A stretch of 37,902 nucleotides of DNA from Chitinophagaceae bacterium (GCA_017998385.1 JAGODE010000011.1:1-37902); one strand, 5' to 3'; positions 7,187 through 15,359 are shown, numbered from the stretch's first letter. Made by a program: numbers and translations. Notes: generated by a model from the sequence alone, not told the origin.

Positions 7187-8053
7187 TTAGCCTAAATAGG
7201 TTCTTAAAAGTTTACAACGATTTGTAGTGCGGAGTTTGGTGATGGCTTTGTCCTTGATCTGACGTACACGTTCGCGGGTGAGATTGAATTTTTCACCAAT
7301 ATCTTCCAGGCTCATGGGGTGGTCAACACCGATGCCGAAGAAGTAGCAAATCACTTCTTTCTGCCTTTCTGTCAATGTTTTAAGTGATCGGTCGATCTCG
7401 GTTTTAAGCGATTCGCGGTGGTCGAGGTCGCCATCCGTTTTTTCTGCATTGGGATTTTCCAGCACATCCAGCAGGGTATTGTCTTCGCCTTCGGCCAGCG
7501 GAGTATCCATGCTTACGTGACGGGATGAAATGCCCAGGGTGGCAGATACCTCCTCGAGGTCCATTTCCAGCATTTCGGCCAGCTCCTCGGCAGAAGGCTC
7601 GCGCTCAAACTGCTGCTCGAGCGATGAGAAGGCTTTCTGAATACGGTTGGTGAGGCCTACTTTATTGAGGGGCAGGCGTACAATCCGCGATTGCTCGGCC
7701 AGTGCCTGCAAAATGCTTTGACGGATCCACCATACAGCATAGGAAATAAATTTGAAACCACGGGTTTCATCAAAACGCTGGGCGGCTTTTATCAAACCCA
7801 GATTGCCTTCATTGATGAGGTCAGGAAGAGATAAACCCTGGTTCTGATACTGCTTGGCAACAGATACAACAAAACGCAGGTTGGCTTTTGTGAGACGATC
7901 CAGCGCCCGCTGATCGCCCTGCCTGATTAATGCGGCCAGGCGAACTTCCTCCTCAGGAGAGATAAGCTCCACCTTTCCGATCTCCTGAAGATATTTCTCC
8001 AGGCTTTGAGATTCACGATTCGTAATAGACTTCGTGATCTTCAGCTGACGCAT
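7187..8053 (-). CDS. rpoD: Primary RNA polymerase sigma factor (sigma-70, Bacteroidetes type)
   Basis: This is a 288-residue housekeeping sigma factor. It begins directly with [19 protein letters not shown] and region 1.2, lacking region 1.1, as is normal for Bacteroidetes. Region 2 is intact ([19 protein letters not shown]-like [32 protein letters not shown]). Regions 3 and 4 follow ([40 protein letters not shown]). A second in-frame ATG six bases upstream (8059) is possible. This factor presumably reads the TTTG-N20-TAnnTTTG promoters seen throughout the window. Confidence 0.97.
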   Translation of the reverse strand: MRQLKITKSITNRESQSLEKYLQEIGKVELISPEEEVRLAALIRQGDQRALDRLTKANLRFVVSVAKQYQNQGLSLPDLINEGNLGLIKAAQRFDETRGFKFISYAVWWIRQSILQALAEQSRIVRLPLNKVGLTNRIQKAFSSLEQQFEREPSAEELAEMLEMDLEEVSATLGISSRHVSMDTPLAEGEDNTLLDVLENPNAEKTDGDLDHRESLKTEIDRSLKTLTERQKEVICYFFGIGVDHPMSLEDIGEKFNLTRERVRQIKDKAITKLRTTNRCKLLRTYLG

Positions 8054-8301
8054 GCTCATAGGTTTGGTTTTAGACGGTTATTTTAAGGGTTTAGAATTAA
8101 GCTTTGGTTAGGTTAGCCTTTAAAATGACCCATCATCTACGGTTTCGTGTTCATCAGAACATATTGGATTTCATAGCAATTTAAGGGTTAACTTAATATG
8201 TCCCAAATTAAACTGGGCAATATTCTAACGCATTTATATACGTTTTATTTTAAAAGACTGTTTTTTAACCCAAAAAAGAGGAAAAATAACCCCCAAATAA
8301 T

Positions 8302-8331
8302 TTTGTGCCCTCAATTTATTTTTTATAATTG
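8302..8331 (+). promoter_or_regulatory. Promoter of the START-like gene within the 306-nt divergent spacer
   Basis: TTTG (8302-8305), an 18-nt spacer and TATAATTG (8324-8331, one mismatch to TAnnTTTG) lie 28 nt before the ATG at 8360. The rest of the spacer (8054-8301) is AT-rich and must contain the sigma-factor promoter. The best minus-strand candidate is TTAATTTG (8211-8204), without a clear -33 element. No further gene is visible in the spacer. Confidence 0.5.
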
Positions 8332-8359
8332 CAGCTATTGAGTGTTTTAACCATTAACG

Positions 8360-8737
8360 ATGAGCAGGCAATTATATACGTTGGAGTTCCCGGTGAGATG
8401 TTCCCCCTCTATCCTTTATGAATTCTTATCCACCCCGGCAGGTCTGGGTGAGTGGTTTGCAGATAAAGTAGACGAGCGTGACAATGTCTTTTATTTTAGC
8501 TGGAACGGTACAGCTGACAAAGCTGAAGTACTGGAAAGTGAAGATGATAAATTTATTCGCTTTCGCTGGCTGGAAGCTCCCAAAGGAGAGTACTTTGAAT
8601 TTGGCATAGAAAAATCTGAAATTACCAATCAGACAATCCTGGTGGTAAAAGACTTTGCCGAAAAGAAAGATATCAAAGACCAGAGTCTCCTGTGGGATCA
8701 TCAGGTAAAAGATCTTTTTCACCGGTTGGGTAACTAG
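8360..8737 (+). CDS. START-like (SRPBCC/AHSA1-type) domain protein
   Basis: This is a 125-residue single-domain protein with the helix-grip pattern of AHSA1/START-like proteins. FPVRCSPSILYEFLSTPAGLGEWFADKV opens the fold (core SPSILYEFLSTP, GLGEWFA). Strands with FSWNG and FIRFRWLE follow, and a C-terminal helix (LLWDHQVKDLFHRLG) closes it. Small proteins of this kind are conserved in Bacteroidetes, often with no assigned ligand. It is a single-gene unit, with its own promoter and a terminator 29 nt after the stop. Function unknown. Confidence 0.85.
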   Translation: MSRQLYTLEFPVRCSPSILYEFLSTPAGLGEWFADKVDERDNVFYFSWNGTADKAEVLESEDDKFIRFRWLEAPKGEYFEFGIEKSEITNQTILVVKDFAEKKDIKDQSLLWDHQVKDLFHRLGN

Positions 8738-8765
8738 TGTAACCCGCTCCGGTAATCAATGTAGT

Positions 8766-8792
8766 AAGGAACCTTTGGTGGGTTCCTTTTTT
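8766..8792 (+). terminator. Intrinsic terminator after the START-like gene
   Basis: AAGGAACC (8766-8773) pairs with GGTTCCTT (8781-8788) across a 7-nt loop. A continuous T-run to 8792 follows. It ends 5 nt before the stop of the convergent gene at 8798. Confidence 0.85.
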
Positions 8793-8797
8793 ATTGG

Positions 8798-9418
8798 TTA
8801 AACATCGAATTGGCCAGTAAGCCCTGTCAGCAAATCCCGGAAAGCACGGTCAAAATGGTCAGCGGCATTGTCCCATTCACTCAGCGGCCAGTACAAAGCC
8901 AGTTTGAGGAAGGGGCCGGACAGGTGCTGCTGCAGCTGCGCAGTATCGAGCATGGCAAGCGGGATATAATAGTGGTGCAGGAAGTCGTGCTGCCAGGGGT
9001 CTCCTTTGCCGGCCAGATGCCAGCCTTTTTCAGACCAGTGCGGATAAGCGGCAACAATAGCTTGCTCAAAAAGCGCCTGGTACCGCCCACTCAGATGCAG
9101 TGTGATGCTGAAAAATTTTCCCCACCAGAACAGGGAGCGTATAGCAAAAAAATGATCCTGGGTAAAAACGCGGGGATAGTCAAGTACCAGGTAAGGCAAC
9201 CCCTGCATTTGCTCACCACGGCTGATCTTGGGGCTGGAGGATAGCACCTCTTCTGGCAAACTCTCTGCATAGATTTTAAGACACGACTCCTGCCGTTGCT
9301 GCACCTGTCCCAGCAGTTGCAGGGCTTTTTCGATGATCCTGTTCTTTGTTAAAATCAGCTCTGCATTGGCAACCAATTCCAACTCCTGTGCCGAAAGCCT
9401 TATTTTTGCCGGACTCAT
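8798..9418 (-). CDS. Conserved hypothetical protein
   Basis: This is a 206-residue soluble protein with no recognised domain. It begins MSPAKIRLSAQELELVANAE. A predicted helical N-terminal third contains a conserved-looking segment SRGEQMQGLPYLVLDYPR, and aromatic-rich middle and C-terminal parts follow (FFAIRSLFWWGKFFS, HDFLHHYYIPLAML). No signal peptide or membrane helix is clear. It is divergent from the LptF/G permease with only 14 nt between the start codons, so the two promoters must overlap the opposite gene. A lipopolysaccharide-related role is possible from context only. Confidence 0.75.
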   Translation of the reverse strand: MSPAKIRLSAQELELVANAELILTKNRIIEKALQLLGQVQQRQESCLKIYAESLPEEVLSSSPKISRGEQMQGLPYLVLDYPRVFTQDHFFAIRSLFWWGKFFSITLHLSGRYQALFEQAIVAAYPHWSEKGWHLAGKGDPWQHDFLHHYYIPLAMLDTAQLQQHLSGPFLKLALYWPLSEWDNAADHFDRAFRDLLTGLTGQFDV

Positions 9419-9431
9419 ATTGATAAAGTTA
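9401..9431. promoter_or_regulatory. Overlapping divergent promoters, near-leaderless
   Basis: On the plus strand TATTTTTG (9401-9408), an exact TAnnTTTG, lies inside the first codons of the hypothetical gene and 24 nt before the GTG start of the permease. On the minus strand TAACTTTA (9431-9424, one mismatch) lies 5 nt before the ATG of the hypothetical gene. Neither has a convincing -33 box. Confidence 0.45.
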
Positions 9432-9432
9432 C

Positions 9433-10956
9433 GTGTTCAAGAAGTTAGATATACTCATCATCAAGGCTTTCATCGGCCCTTTTATTGCTACTTTCTTCAT
9501 TACCCTGGTCGTACTGGTGATGCAGTTTTTCTGGCTGTATATCGATGATTTTGTGGGTAAGGGTCTCGGGCCTGATATCGTATTACGTTTTATCTGGTAT
9601 CAAAGTGCGGTACTGGTGCCGCTGGCAATGCCGCTGGCGATTCTTTTATCATCGCTCATGACATTTGGTAACCTCGGCGAAAGCTTTGAACTGGTTGCTA
9701 TCAAATCGGCCGGTATATCGCTGCTGCGGTTTATGCGTCCGCTGCTGATCGTAGCCACCTTTCTGAGTGCAGCCGCTTTCCTGTTTTCCAATTTCATCAT
9801 TCCCGTGGCCTGGCTCAAATCGCGTACTATGTTATCAGACATCGTGTATGCCAAGCCGGCCTTTGACCTGAAAGAAGGTGTTTTTTACGACAAGATCAAT
9901 GACTTTGTGATCAAGATCGGGAAAAAAGAAGCCAACGACAGCGTCATCCGCGATGTGATCGTATATGAACAGAATAACCTGCTGCAGGATAATTTCATAA
10001 TGGCCAAAAGTGGTGTGATGCGGGTTACCGGCAATAAACGGATACTGGAGTTTCACCTTTTCGATGGCTGGCATTACCAGGAGCGGGGCGATAATACCTA
10101 CAATACAACAACTACCGAAACAGATTATATACGCCTGGGATTTAAGGAATATACCAAACAGTTTGACCTTAGCTCGTTTCAGCTCAATATGTCGTCTGAC
10201 AGTAATAACCGCAACAATGAACGGGTATACAGTATGCGGCAGTTGAATAAGGCAATTGATTCGATCAGGCGCGATAATGACCGCATCCGCAGCCTGCTGC
10301 AGACAGGTCAGTATAATTCCTGGCAGTTCTCCACCACTTTTGACAGTACCCTGCCGGCAGCTGTGCGCGAAAAAATGGCGGCGCGTCCACCTGTTAAGGA
10401 TAGTGTATTGCTGGCGCGCAAGCATAAAGCCGACAGTGCTTTTGCCGCGGCAAAAAATATCAGACAGCTCATCCCCGACTCTGCCCGGACGGTAGCCAGG
10501 GAGCGTGCTGTTGTTTCGGTCAACAGCATCCTGAGTTCGATCAGCAGTACACAGAGCCTGCTGAAAGAAAAGGAAAGATCTTACCGCAAACATAATATTG
10601 AGTGGCATCGTAAAATCGTTTTGTCGGCCGCCTGTCTTATTCTCTTCCTGATTGGCGCACCGCTGGGTTCTATTATCCGTAAAGGAGGGTTGGGCACTCC
10701 GCTCATTGCGGCGATCAGCTTTTTCATGGTTTTTTATTTTTCTACCACCATGGGCGAAAAAATGGCTAAGGAAAATACGCTTACACCTTTTTCAGGAATG
10801 TGGCTTTCTGCATTCATACTGGTACCTATCGGCATGTTTCTTACCTATAAAGCCATGCGCGATTCACAACTCTTCAATAAAGAATGGTATCACCGCACAG
10901 CCGCCAGGCTGCGAAGCATGTCGGGCAAATCCCGGAAGCAGAAAACGAACAGTTGA
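9433..10956 (+). CDS. LptF/LptG (YjgP/YjgQ) family permease
   Basis: This is a 507-residue inner-membrane permease of the lipopolysaccharide export ABC transporter. Three N-terminal helices (DILIIKAFIGPFIATFF, LVVLVMQFFWLY, VLVPLAMPLAILLSSLMTFG) are followed by a large periplasmic beta-jellyroll region. Three C-terminal helices follow (IVLSAACLILFLIGAPLGSIIRKGG, family-typical GAPLGSIIRKGGLG). The periplasmic part is extended by a charged helical insert at about residues 265-390, usual in Bacteroidetes. The start codon is GTG. LptF and LptG are hard to tell apart from one sequence, so no symbol is given. A repeat array begins 4 nt after the stop. Confidence 0.93.
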   Translation: MFKKLDILIIKAFIGPFIATFFITLVVLVMQFFWLYIDDFVGKGLGPDIVLRFIWYQSAVLVPLAMPLAILLSSLMTFGNLGESFELVAIKSAGISLLRFMRPLLIVATFLSAAAFLFSNFIIPVAWLKSRTMLSDIVYAKPAFDLKEGVFYDKINDFVIKIGKKEANDSVIRDVIVYEQNNLLQDNFIMAKSGVMRVTGNKRILEFHLFDGWHYQERGDNTYNTTTTETDYIRLGFKEYTKQFDLSSFQLNMSSDSNNRNNERVYSMRQLNKAIDSIRRDNDRIRSLLQTGQYNSWQFSTTFDSTLPAAVREKMAARPPVKDSVLLARKHKADSAFAAAKNIRQLIPDSARTVARERAVVSVNSILSSISSTQSLLKEKERSYRKHNIEWHRKIVLSAACLILFLIGAPLGSIIRKGGLGTPLIAAISFFMVFYFSTTMGEKMAKENTLTPFSGMWLSAFILVPIGMFLTYKAMRDSQLFNKEWYHRTAARLRSMSGKSRKQKTNS

Positions 10957-10960
10957 TTTC

Positions 10961-11817
10961 TGTAGCGCCGCAATGCATGGCGGAGCTACTCCCAATGGCA
11001 GTTTGCAGAATACGTTTATTTCAGAAACAGCGATAATGTTCTTTCAGGTAGGGCTTTAAACGGTTAGGCCAGATGTTTTGCTGATCTAAGATTACCCGGC
11101 ATGCGTCCTGTAGCGCCGCAATGCATTGCGGCGCTACAGAAATTTCGCAGAATGTTCGAAAACGCGCAATGCATTGCGGCGCTACAGGAATTCCGCAAAA
11201 TGTTCGAACACCGCCATGCATGGCGACGTTACTCCCAATGGCAGTTTGCAGAAAACGTTTATTTCAGAAACAGCGATAATGTTCTTTCAGGCAGGGTTTT
11301 GAGCGGTTAGGCCAGATGTTTTGCTGATCTAAAATTGCCCGGCATGCGTCCTGTAGCGCCGCAATGCATTGCGGCGCTACAGAAATTCCGCAGAATGTTC
11401 GAAGGTTTATTTCAGAAACAGCGATAATGTTCTTTCAGGCAGGGCTTTAAACGGTTAGGCCAGATGTTTTGCTGATCTAAAATTACCCGGTATGCGTCTT
11501 GTAGCGCCGCAATGCATTGCGGCGCTACAGAAATTCCGCAGAATTGTTCGAACACCGCAATGCATTGCGGCGCTACAGAAATTCCGCAGAATTGTTCGAA
11601 CACCGCCATGCATTGCGGCGCTACAGAAATTTCGCAGAATGTTCGAACACCGCCATGCATTGCGGCGCTACAGAAATTCCGCAGAATTGTTCGAACACCG
11701 CCATGCATTGCGGCGCTACAGGAATTTCGCAAAATGTTCGAACACCGCCATGCATTGCGGCGCTACAGAAATTCCGCAGAATGTTCGAAAACGCGCCATG
11801 TATGGCCCGCTTCAGGA
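10961..11817. repeat. Mosaic tandem array of 47/48-bp and 148-bp units built on a palindrome
   Basis: The core palindrome is CTGTAGCGCCGCAATG plus its exact reverse complement. Its centre ATGCAT, or a decayed form, recurs at 10973, 11121, 11169, 11216, 11364, 11512, 11560, 11608, 11655, 11703, 11750 and 11798. Successive steps are 148, 48, 47, 148, 148, 48, 48, 47, 48, 47 and 48 bp. The 148-bp steps contain a longer unique segment (GTTTATTTCAGAAACAGCG at 11014, 11257 and 11405). The 47/48-bp steps contain ATTCCGCAGAAT and TTCGAA. Arms ending in TACTCCCA at 10987 and 11230 show a second palindrome family mixed in. Frames translating as VAPQCIAALQ arise only because 48 is divisible by three, and they break at the 47-bp steps. 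There is no gene in this interval. Confidence 0.9.
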
Positions 11818-11857
11818 TAACGAAGCCGCCGGAACGGTATCGTTTTTGTGTCTTTAT

Positions 11858-11880
11858 GGGGTAAGAGCCCCGGTTTTTTT
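11858..11880 (+). terminator. Weak hairpin plus T-run after the repeat array
   Basis: GGGG (11858-11861) and CCCC (11868-11871) flank a 6-nt loop, followed by GG and seven T (11874-11880). It could end read-through from the permease and the array before the sod promoter. The stem is short. Confidence 0.4.
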
Positions 11881-11937
11881 GACAATGTTCAGACTATCTG
11901 CATAAAAATATTCCCGGCAATGGGTTTGTATTACCCG

Positions 11938-11945
11938 TAACTTTA
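11938..11945 (+). promoter_or_regulatory. -7 element of the sod operon
   Basis: TAACTTTA differs from TAnnTTTG in one base and lies 15 nt before the ATG at 11961. No -33 element at proper distance is seen. No copy of the sulfur palindrome found elsewhere in the window lies here. Confidence 0.4.
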
Positions 11946-11960
11946 TACTCCTTAAAACGG

Positions 11961-12722
11961 ATGAATATGGAAAAGAACTTCACATCACGGCGCATCTTTA
12001 TTGCTGATTCAGCCAAAACAATTTTTGGTATCAGTGCCGGTCTGGCCGGTGCAGGTTCGCTGCTGCAGGCAGCTTGCGTAAGCAGTCCTTCTGCTGACGG
12101 AGTTTTTAAAACCGGATTCACACAGGAACCATTGCCGTATGCGTATAATGCATTGGAAAAATCCATTGACGCACTCACTATGGAAATCCATTATACCAAA
12201 CATGCTTCTGCCTATGCCAGCAATCTGCAGGCAGCTGCTAAGGACGAAAAGGTAGATACCAATCAGCCACTCGAAAAAGTGCTGGGTTCCATCTCCCGTT
12301 ATTCCGCCAAAATGCGCAACAATGGCGGCGGTCACTATAACCATGAGTTGTTTTGGAAAACGATGGCTCCTGATGGTGGTGGTGCTCCCACCGGTAAACT
12401 CCTGAAGGCTATCGAAAGCAGCTTCAATTCATTTGATAGTTTTAAAACACAGTTTACAGACGCTGGTAAAAACCGCTTTGGCAGCGGCTGGGCCTGGTTA
12501 TTTATTGATGGCGACAAAAAACTCCGCATAGGCTCTACTCCCAACCAGGACAATCCGCTTATGGACATCAGCGACATCAAAGGCTTTCCGGTAATGGGGC
12601 TGGATGTATGGGAACATGCCTATTACCTGCGCTATCAGAATAAACGTCCCGATTATATCAATGCCTGGTGGAATGTGGTAAACTGGAAATACGTTCAGGG
12701 CCGCTACGAATCGCAGGCTTAA
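11961..12722 (+). CDS. Exported Fe/Mn superoxide dismutase
   Basis: This is a 253-residue superoxide dismutase with an N-terminal export signal of about 38 residues. A twin-arginine motif (TSRRIFIAD, R10-R11) is followed by a hydrophobic stretch and a possible lipoprotein cysteine (SLLQAAC, C39). The position before AAC is Q, so the lipobox is imperfect. The catalytic domain keeps all key residues: H77, H81 and Y85 in EIHYTKHASAY, the GGHYNHELFW motif, and DVWEHAYYLRY. TPNQDNPLM favours a Mn or cambialistic enzyme. The usual second histidine of KHH is alanine here. A second ATG at 11967 is possible. It is the first gene of a tight five-gene operon. Confidence 0.93.
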   Translation: MNMEKNFTSRRIFIADSAKTIFGISAGLAGAGSLLQAACVSSPSADGVFKTGFTQEPLPYAYNALEKSIDALTMEIHYTKHASAYASNLQAAAKDEKVDTNQPLEKVLGSISRYSAKMRNNGGGHYNHELFWKTMAPDGGGAPTGKLLKAIESSFNSFDSFKTQFTDAGKNRFGSGWAWLFIDGDKKLRIGSTPNQDNPLMDISDIKGFPVMGLDVWEHAYYLRYQNKRPDYINAWWNVVNWKYVQGRYESQA

Positions 12723-12723
12723 T

Positions 12724-13434
12724 ATGTTTAAATCGTTTTTTACAGCGTTGGTGTTTTTAGTGTTGCTTCAGCACGGCAATGCCCAGACTTTCACACCCGC
12801 CCGGCAGATAGCCACTGCGAAAACTCCTGCTGCAGTTAAGATGCCCGGTCATATCAGTGAGGTGTGGCAATGGAAAGACCGTAGCGGCGATAATCTCCTG
12901 GTGCTTTCCCGCCGCGATGTATATAATGATAAAATAGTGGACGGTGAACAGACCCGCGCGGCACAGATTTACGCCTGTCAATGGGTAAAGTCCGATACCG
13001 GCTACCAGATTGTATGGAAGCTTACCGACTATATTACGGAATGCCCGTTTGATGTAACAATCGGTTTTTTTAAGAAGAGTACTCAGATAACCGATCTGGA
13101 TGCCGACAGCGTGGCCGAAGTCACACTTATCTATAAGATGAGCTGCCGCAGCGATGTATCGCCCGACTATATGAAACTGATTATGCGCGAAGGTGCGCAG
13201 AAGTATGCATTAAGGGGATTGATGTGCGACCCCGGCAACGGGCCGGCCACCCAACCCTGTGCACCGGCCGATAGCCTCAACCTCGAGAAAATGGCTCCCC
13301 TGGCAGATGAGTGGGCCGCAATGCTGCGTTCGTTTGGCCGATATGAGTCAGAAAAGGATTTCGCCAGCGCTCCAACCGCTTTTTTACCGCATGCCCGTAA
13401 GCTCTGGCAGCGTTATGTTACCAGTTTTGACTAA
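12724..13434 (+). CDS. Secreted protein of unknown function, possibly M949_RS01915-like
   Basis: This is a 236-residue protein with a clear Sec signal peptide (MFKSFFTALVFLVLLQHGNAQ, cleavage near NAQ). The mature part is beta-rich and contains ITDLDADSVAEVTLIYKMSCRSDVSPD. The ITDLDADS-AEVT core resembles a VCBS/integrin-like calcium motif. That segment recalls the Bacteroidetes M949_RS01915 family, named as surface-polysaccharide related; this is recall, not a search. It follows the superoxide dismutase by one base, so the two are translationally linked, and the CDF gene follows after 9 nt. Function unknown. Confidence 0.75.
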   Translation: MFKSFFTALVFLVLLQHGNAQTFTPARQIATAKTPAAVKMPGHISEVWQWKDRSGDNLLVLSRRDVYNDKIVDGEQTRAAQIYACQWVKSDTGYQIVWKLTDYITECPFDVTIGFFKKSTQITDLDADSVAEVTLIYKMSCRSDVSPDYMKLIMREGAQKYALRGLMCDPGNGPATQPCAPADSLNLEKMAPLADEWAAMLRSFGRYESEKDFASAPTAFLPHARKLWQRYVTSFD

Positions 13435-13443
13435 TTTCCGGCC

Positions 13444-14445
13444 TTGGAAAAGGCAGGACAAAACTTACGCGTTCAAAAATGGGTAGCCACTATTTCTGTG
13501 GTACTGTTACTGGTGAAATTTTTTGCCTATTATTCTACCCATTCTGTTTCCATACTTACCGATGCATTGGAAAGTATTGTCAATGTAGCTGCAGGATTCA
13601 TTGGCCTGTACAGTTTATATGTAGCAGCCAAACCACGCGATGCAGATCACCCCTACGGACATGGGAAGGCCGAGTTCTTATCTGCTGCTGTGGAAGGTAC
13701 CATGATTGCTGCGGCCGGCGTCATTATATTATATAAAGCAATTGAAACGCTGATCAGGCCGGCGCCTATTCATAAGCTCGATACGGGTATCTGGCTCGTG
13801 GCTGTTACAGCCGTTGTCAATGGCGCCGTAGGCTATTACTGTGTGCGAACGGGCAAACGTAATCAATCACTGGCACTCACAGCCAGCGGGAGGCATTTGC
13901 TGAGTGACACACTTTCTACCGGCGGTATTATTATCGGTCTTTTGCTGCTGTATTTTACCGGATATAGCTGGATTGATGGCACTGTGGCCATTCTTTTTGG
14001 ACTCATCATTATCTGGACAGCCTATGGTATTCTTCGGGGCTCTATTGCCGGTATCATGGATGAAGCCGATCAGCAGATACTCAACCGCCTGGTACAATTA
14101 TTAAACGCCAACAGGGCTACCAACTGGGTCGACCTGCATAATCTGAGGGTGATTAAATATGGCAGCATCCTTCATGTAGACTGTCACCTTACCGTACCCT
14201 GGTACCTGAATGTACATGAGGCGCATCGCGAAATCGATGTTCTCGCGGGACTGGTGCGCAGCGAATTTGGCGAATACGTAGAGCTGTTCGTACATTCAGA
14301 TGGATGTATGCCTTTTCAGTGCTCCATCTGCGACAAACCCGATTGTCCCGTGCGAAAGCATAACTTTGCAAATAAAATAACCTGGACGCTGGAAAATATT
14401 TCGCGTAACAGCAAACATGGCCAGCCTCCGCAATCTGAGCAATAA
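13444..14445 (+). CDS. Cation diffusion facilitator family transporter
   Basis: This is a 333-residue divalent metal exporter of the inner membrane. About six helices form the transport domain, with SVSILTDALESIVN in helix 2, the loop motif HPYGHGKAEFLSA (about residues 68-80), and HLLSDTLSTGGI in helix 5 supplying the H-x3-D metal pair. A cytoplasmic ferredoxin-like domain follows (VDLHNLRVIKYGS, HVDCHLTVP). The C-terminal tail carries CSICDKPDCPVRKHNF, a cysteine cluster frequent in Bacteroidetes CDF proteins and possibly metal-sensing. The frame starts with TTG at 13444, 9 nt after the previous stop. The metal (Zn, Mn or Fe) cannot be decided. Confidence 0.92.
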   Translation: MEKAGQNLRVQKWVATISVVLLLVKFFAYYSTHSVSILTDALESIVNVAAGFIGLYSLYVAAKPRDADHPYGHGKAEFLSAAVEGTMIAAAGVIILYKAIETLIRPAPIHKLDTGIWLVAVTAVVNGAVGYYCVRTGKRNQSLALTASGRHLLSDTLSTGGIIIGLLLLYFTGYSWIDGTVAILFGLIIIWTAYGILRGSIAGIMDEADQQILNRLVQLLNANRATNWVDLHNLRVIKYGSILHVDCHLTVPWYLNVHEAHREIDVLAGLVRSEFGEYVELFVHSDGCMPFQCSICDKPDCPVRKHNFANKITWTLENISRNSKHGQPPQSEQ

Positions 14446-14450
14446 ACATC

Positions 14451-14846
14451 ATGAAAACGAGCACAACCTGGAAACACGATCATGCTTTCGAAAGCCGGCT
14501 GGAAGACAATGTTTTTAATATTGATGGCAACCGCAAAGAAGGGCCCAACCCCAAAGCCCTGCTGCTGTCGGCAATAGCCGGTTGTTCGGGTATAGATGTA
14601 GTGGATATCCTGGAAAAAATGAGAGTCCCCTTTTCTGATTTTACTATCGACGTGGAAGCAGAGCAAACAACGGAGCACCCAAAAGTGTTTCTTGATATAT
14701 ATATTACCTATAAGATCAAAACAGCGGCCGAAAACGAGGATAAAGTTAAAAAGGCGATTGACCTTTCGCTCGATAAATATTGTGGCGTATCTGCCATGCT
14801 GCGCAAGAATTCGCCGATCCACTACAAACTGGAAATACTGAAGTAA
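14451..14846 (+). CDS. OsmC family peroxiredoxin-like protein
   Basis: This is a 131-residue protein of the OsmC/Ohr superfamily, thiol-dependent hydroperoxide reductases. The two redox cysteines are at the expected places: C45 in GPNPKALLLSAIAGCSGIDVV (core AGCSGID) and C111 in DKYCGVSAML. The length is normal. The gene begins 5 nt after the CDF stop, and the Rrf2 regulator starts 4 nt after its own stop. Its operon partners (superoxide dismutase, metal exporter, Fe-S-type regulator) point to oxidative or sulfur stress. Confidence 0.92.
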   Translation: MKTSTTWKHDHAFESRLEDNVFNIDGNRKEGPNPKALLLSAIAGCSGIDVVDILEKMRVPFSDFTIDVEAEQTTEHPKVFLDIYITYKIKTAAENEDKVKKAIDLSLDKYCGVSAMLRKNSPIHYKLEILK

Positions 14847-14850
14847 CGAT

Positions 14851-15258
14851 ATGCTTTCCAAAAAATCACAGTACGCATTTAAGGCGTTGGGCTATCTCAG
14901 CGAAAAATATAACGCCGGGCCGGTCCTCATATCCGAGATTGCCAAAAAGAAGAAGATTCCGTTAAAGTTTCTCGAAAATATCCTGCTCGAACTAAAGAAA
15001 GCAGATATACTCGACAGCAAAAAAGGAAAGGGCGGGGGCTACTTTCTGAAGAAAAGTCCCGATAAGATCAAAGTAGCCACCATCATCCGCCTGGTGAATG
15101 GTCCCATCTCTATGTTGCCATGCGTAAGTCTCTATTTTTATGAGCGTTGTAAGAATTGCAACGAAAAACACTGCGCCCTTCATGATATGATGGTAGAGGT
15201 ACGTGATGCTACCCTGGGCATCGTTGAAAACCGTACCCTCCGGGACCTGATGGATTGA
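14851..15258 (+). CDS. Rrf2 family transcriptional regulator (candidate sulfur regulator)
   Basis: This is a 135-residue winged-helix regulator. The recognition region (LISEIAKKKKIPLKFLENILLELKKA) and the wing motif KGKGGGYFLKKSP are typical of Rrf2 proteins. Four cysteines, C91, C100, C103 and C108 (SMLPCVSLYFYERC, KNCNEKHC), could bind an Fe-S cluster as in IscR, though the pattern differs from IscR. CymR, a family member in Firmicutes, controls cysteine metabolism. This gene is last in the sod operon and sits 39 nt before the first of four sulfur-region palindromes, so it is the best candidate for their reader. That link is inference. Confidence 0.9.
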   Translation: MLSKKSQYAFKALGYLSEKYNAGPVLISEIAKKKKIPLKFLENILLELKKADILDSKKGKGGGYFLKKSPDKIKVATIIRLVNGPISMLPCVSLYFYERCKNCNEKHCALHDMMVEVRDATLGIVENRTLRDLMD

Positions 15259-15296
15259 TTTTCGAAAACAACCGTTTGTAATAATTTGTAAATTAA

Positions 15297-15339
15297 TAGT
15301 CCACCAACTTGGTGGGCTTTTTTTTATCCCTTACTTTTG
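15297..15339 (+). promoter_or_regulatory. Sulfur-box palindrome 1 and promoter of peroxiredoxin-cysH
   Basis: A 23-bp palindrome centred on 15308 (left half TAGTCCACCAA, right half TTGGTGGGCTT) covers TTG 15309-15311, the -33 element. After a 20-nt spacer comes TACTTTTG (15332-15339), an exact -7 match. The ATG is at 15360. The palindrome is followed by eight T, so it may also terminate the upstream Rrf2 transcript. Left half and layout agree with the palindrome before cysD. Repressor binding here would block polymerase. Confidence 0.75.
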
Positions 15340-15359
15340 ATCCTCTAAAACATTCTATT

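Noticed and set aside
11512..11817. Possible CRISPR array
   Set aside because: The units are contiguous and similar over their whole length, with no unique spacers and no cas genes in the window.
11412..11905. Open frames of 102-137 residues on both strands with repeats such as CIAALQKFRR and MHCGATEI
   Set aside because: They exist in several frames at once only because the repeat unit is 48 bp long. The 47-bp steps shift the frame, and the composition is that of the palindrome. There is no start signal or recognisable protein.
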